A stretch of 6,936 nucleotides of DNA from positions 1 through 6,936 of the forward strand of contig CALHBW010000052.1 of assembly GCA_937930625.1 (NCBI GenBank), written 5' to 3'. The stretch's first letter is position 1. Every line of letters starts with the position of its first letter. Position numbers and translations under genes: made by a program. This document shows, piece by piece, positions 4,639-6,936 of this stretch. The notes beneath the pieces are model-generated. The model was not told the origin of the DNA and searched no databases. It was given only the letters and a program-made list of their open reading frames with translations. The stretch comes from an uncultured Saprospiraceae bacterium. GTDB taxonomy: Bacteria; Bacteroidota; Bacteroidia; Chitinophagales; Saprospiraceae.

Positions 4639-6936
4639 AGTCAGCGCGTCGATATGGTCGATACCAACGGGTTCGTCGAGGTCATAAAATGCTTGTGTAG
4701 TGCAGCCTGCCGCGTCCGTCACGGTTACAAAATAGCGGTCTGCCGAAAGCCCGTCAATATCCTCTGTTGCTGCACCCGAACTCCATTGGAAAGTAAGCGG
4801 TTGTGCGCCCACACCCGTTGTGAGGTCAATCGCACCATCGTTGCCGCCTATGTTCGAGACTTCCGTAATATCTACGCCAGTAATGAGTTCGGGACATTCT
4901 TCGGGAGTGATTTCGTATTCAGCAATTTCTATACAACCTTCTGCGTCTGTCATCGTTACGGTATAAGTTCCAATGCCAAGCCCACTGATGTCTTCTGTCA
5001 TTTCGCCCGTACTCCAATTAAAGGTGTAAGGCGGCGTACCATTGACCAATATTTGATTGATACTGCCATCCATCAAACCCGATACAGAAACATCCTGAAT
5101 ATCAACGACTGTCACGAAATTAGGCGGACAGCCTTCTTCGATATTAAAACAAATATTATCAATACAACCCTCCGCATCCGTCACACGCACGCAATACTCG
5201 CCCGGAGAAAGCGCAATTAGGTCTTCCGTACCTTGTCCGTTGCTCCAGAAATAGGCATAAGGCGGCACACCACCATTCACCGTAATATCAATTTGACCAT
5301 CTCCTGCCATCATGATACTTTCATTGGTAATATCTGCCGTAATACCAAAATCCATTGGACAAAATGTACCCACTTCCACACAGGTACTTTGCATACAACC
5401 CAAACCGTCTGTTACCGTCAGGCAGTAAGTACCTGCGGCGAGGTCGGTTTGGTCGGCATTAGCAGAGCCGTTGTCCCATATATAGGTATAAATCGGATTT
5501 CCTCCGAAAACATCTATATCAATTTCACCATCATTATCTCCTGCGGATGTTTCGTCTGTGACCTCGATATTTGAGATAAGTTCATCGGGACAACCTTCAC
5601 CAATATTAAAACATAAATTTGCTGTACATCCGCCCGAATCAGCTACCAGCACACAATACGAACCTCCGGTTAAGTCGGAAATATCTTGTGTATTTTCTCC
5701 GGTATTCCACGAATAAAAATACGGTGGTGTACCGCCATTTACCGTAATATCAATCGCACCATCGCCCGCGCCCAGTATAGATTCGTCTATGATTTCAGAT
5801 GTAATGCCCAAATTATCAGGACAAACAGCTTCAATAGTGGCAATAAAAGCATCATTACAACCCACCGCATCTGTTACGACTACGCTGTAATCGCCGGGCG
5901 CAAGTCCGATGATGTCTTCGGTATTTGCACTATTGCTCCATGAATAGGTGTAAGGTGGTGTACCACCATTGACGGTAATATCAATCGCGCCATTCATCAA
6001 GCCGATTTCCATGTCCATCACTTGTCCGATAATGTTGAGACTTTCGGGACAATCCGTGCCAATGAATATTTCATACACTTCAGTACAGCCCGTAACATCC
6101 GTCACCAAAACAGTATATATACCACCCGGCAAGCCGCTGATGTCCTGTGAGGTCGCGCCTGTATTCCACGCGTAGGTGTATGGCGGAGTTCCGCCTGAAA
6201 CGCTAATGTCAATCGTGCCGTCGTTCATTCCTGCGCCACTTTCGTATTCTACGATGGCATCAAATGCCCAATCGTCGGCACAAGCTGAATTGATGTTTTC
6301 ACAAATATTATCGGTACAGCCGTTGGCATCGGTTACGGTGACACAATAGACGCCAGCCGCGAGATTGACGACATCCTGACCAATGACGCCATTGCTCCAA
6401 GCATAGGTGTAAGGTGCTGTGCCTTCGCCATTTACAGTGAGGTCGATGCTGCCGTCATTTGCACCAATACCACTTTCGGGGGTACTTGTAGTAGCAAGTC
6501 CCAAGCCATCAGGACATTCTACGGCAGGGGCGCAAGTCACCGTAGCTTCCCATCCTGCGCCTTGTACCGACCCATCAGAAGTGAATACAAATGTCAGGCA
6601 ACCCGATACATGCGTAGCCGTAAACGAATCTCCTGCTTGCAACAAACTTTCGGCAACGGAAGGCGTACCACCATCACCGTCCAACTCGCCACAAGCCGTT
6701 TCTTGAAGCGGATTTGAAGTGTCATTTCCATTATAAATAGAAAGAAAATCCCAACAGCCGTTTTGATTGCCCGAACCCGTAGAAGTTTCAATGTCAACTA
6801 AGGTAAAGGTGACGGTAATAGCTTCGTTTGGATTGTCGGGGCAGATGGTGGTGACATCATTTGAATTGGCAGCATAGCCGTTTAACGAACCACCATTATC
6901 ATAAAAAAGACCACTTGTACAAGAAGGTGGCGCAGC
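4393..6936 (-). CDS. T9SS-secreted adhesin-like protein: CUB, eight SprB repeats, sorting domain (5' end outside window)
   Basis: The frame is open to the right edge, giving 847 visible residues with the N-terminus, signal peptide and true start missing. A TTG codon at 6682-6684 is not a credible start because the CUB domain reads straight through it. Seen from the N-side: a CUB-like domain (6532-6921), eight tandem SprB-type repeats of 76-78 residues (4669-6516), a short linker, and a type A T9SS C-terminal sorting domain (about 4393-4638). By family knowledge, such proteins cross the outer membrane through T9SS, are often anchored to the surface, and serve in adhesion or, as SprB in Flavobacterium, gliding. 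Which role applies here is unknown. The repeats are strongly acidic, with recurring NDGxID turns that could bind calcium. Two repeats near the C-terminus are the most divergent. The adhesin gene is 435 bp upstream of the methyltransferase gene on the same strand. Confidence 0.93.
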   Translation of the reverse strand, partial: AAPPSCTSGLFYDNGGSLNGYAANSNDVTTICPDNPNEAITVTFTLVDIETSTGSGNQNGCWDFLSIYNGNDTSNPLQETACGELDGDGGTPSVAESLLQAGDSFTATHVSGCLTFVFTSDGSVQGAGWEATVTCAPAVECPDGLGLATTSTPESGIGANDGSIDLTVNGEGTAPYTYAWSNGVIGQDVVNLAAGVYCVTVTDANGCTDNICENINSACADDWAFDAIVEYESGAGMNDGTIDISVSGGTPPYTYAWNTGATSQDISGLPGGIYTVLVTDVTGCTEVYEIFIGTDCPESLNIIGQVMDMEIGLMNGAIDITVNGGTPPYTYSWSNSANTEDIIGLAPGDYSVVVTDAVGCNDAFIATIEAVCPDNLGITSEIIDESILGAGDGAIDITVNGGTPPYFYSWNTGENTQDISDLTGGSYCVLVADSGGCTANLCFNIGEGCPDELISNIEVTDETSAGDNDGEIDIDVFGGNPIYTYIWDNGSANADQTDLAAGTYCLTVTDGLGCMQSTCVEVGTFCPMDFGITADITNESIMMAGDGQIDITVNGGVPPYAYFWSNGQGTEDLIALSPGEYCVRVTDAEGCIDNICFNIEEGCPPNFVTVVDIQDVSVSGLMDGSINQILVNGTPPYTFNWSTGEMTEDISGLGIGTYTVTMTDAEGCIEIAEYEITPEECPELITGVDITEVSNIGGNDGAIDLTTGVGAQPLTFQWSSGAATEDIDGLSADRYFVTVTDAAGCTTQAFYDLDEPVGIDHIDALTDVQLMPNPAQDHTQVKLTFDKNVDVQISIINIVGQVLDQRAQNNISTTQFIFNVENYPEGVYFIRIEADGQQLSRKLMIND
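4669..6516 (-). repeat. Eight tandem SprB-type protein repeats
   Basis: Repeat boundaries taken at the leading Cys: 6283-6516, 6052-6282, 5824-6051, 5593-5823, 5362-5592, 5131-5361, 4897-5130, 4669-4896. The core pattern is DGxIDITVNGGTPPYTYxW, then a TxDIxxL turn, G-x-Y-x-V-x-VTDxxGC. Every repeat keeps the first Cys and the Cys of GC. Repeats 1, 4, 5 and 6 have an additional Cys pair. Repeat 7 has a shifted INQILVNGTPPY segment, and repeat 8 has lost the GGTPP motif (VGAQPLTF). Confidence 0.92.
6532..6921 (-). other. CUB-like domain of the adhesin
   Basis: Translated from 6921 down, the segment shows the pattern of Bacteroidota CUB domains: C-x3-LFYDNGG, then TICPDNPNEAITVTF, CWDFLSIYNG, TACGE, SGCLTFVFTSDGS and GWEATVTC. 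Six cysteines are visible (codons ending 6921, 6843, 6756, 6693, 6600 and 6534), enough for three disulfides. CUB domains usually mediate extracellular protein or carbohydrate contacts; the ligand is unknown. Confidence 0.8.

Noticed and set aside
4492..5220. 242-codon open frame on the + strand inside the adhesin gene
   Set aside because: It is antisense to well-conserved SprB repeats, its translation shows no recognisable domain, and its Cys/Arg/His-rich composition is that of a frame shadow. The other + strand frames within 5233-6706 are rejected for the same reason.
6682..6684. TTG as the start of the adhesin gene
   Set aside because: The reading frame stays open to the right edge, and the CUB domain signature continues across this codon, so the gene begins outside the window.

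Overview
The window looks like a chromosomal piece of a Bacteroidota bacterium, probably an environmental member of the Saprospiria/Chitinophagia/Cytophagia type. The reasons are a type IX secretion (T9SS) C-terminal sorting domain, SprB-type adhesin repeats, a PAS/GAF histidine kinase of the kind common in the phylum, A/T-rich start regions without Shine-Dalgarno sequences, and A/T-rich repeat-filled intergenic DNA. The exact taxon cannot be told from this sequence.

Layout. On the + strand, 40-2037 encodes a soluble PAS-GAF-PAS histidine kinase. The other three genes are on the - strand: 2210-2977 is a small exported protein of unknown function with a C-terminal coiled coil; 3328-3957 is a class I SAM-dependent, metal-type O-methyltransferase; 4393 to beyond 6936 is a large secreted adhesin-like protein (CUB domain, eight SprB repeats, T9SS sorting domain) whose N-terminus lies outside the window. 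The kinase and the small exported protein converge. The three - strand genes are separated by 350 and 435 bp, so they are unlikely to form a tight operon, and nothing shows that the four products share a pathway.

The most unusual content is between the genes. Every intergenic space holds arrays of 7- or 8-bp units arranged as inverted repeats: GRTTAAY units at 2039-2212, 3963-4004 and 4378-4412; SRKAGTT-like units at 3221-3329; ATGARTAR octamers at 3048-3133. All four stop codons lie inside or directly beside such an array, and at the adhesin gene the array runs into the last codons. Between the two 3963-4412 arrays sits a MITE-like imperfect inverted repeat (4030-4286) with nested hairpins. 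I regard this palindromic short-unit repeat system as the feature most worth following up. Its function (transcript 3' ends, selfish repeats, recombination sites) is not established by the sequence. No tRNA, rRNA, CRISPR array or transposase gene was seen.
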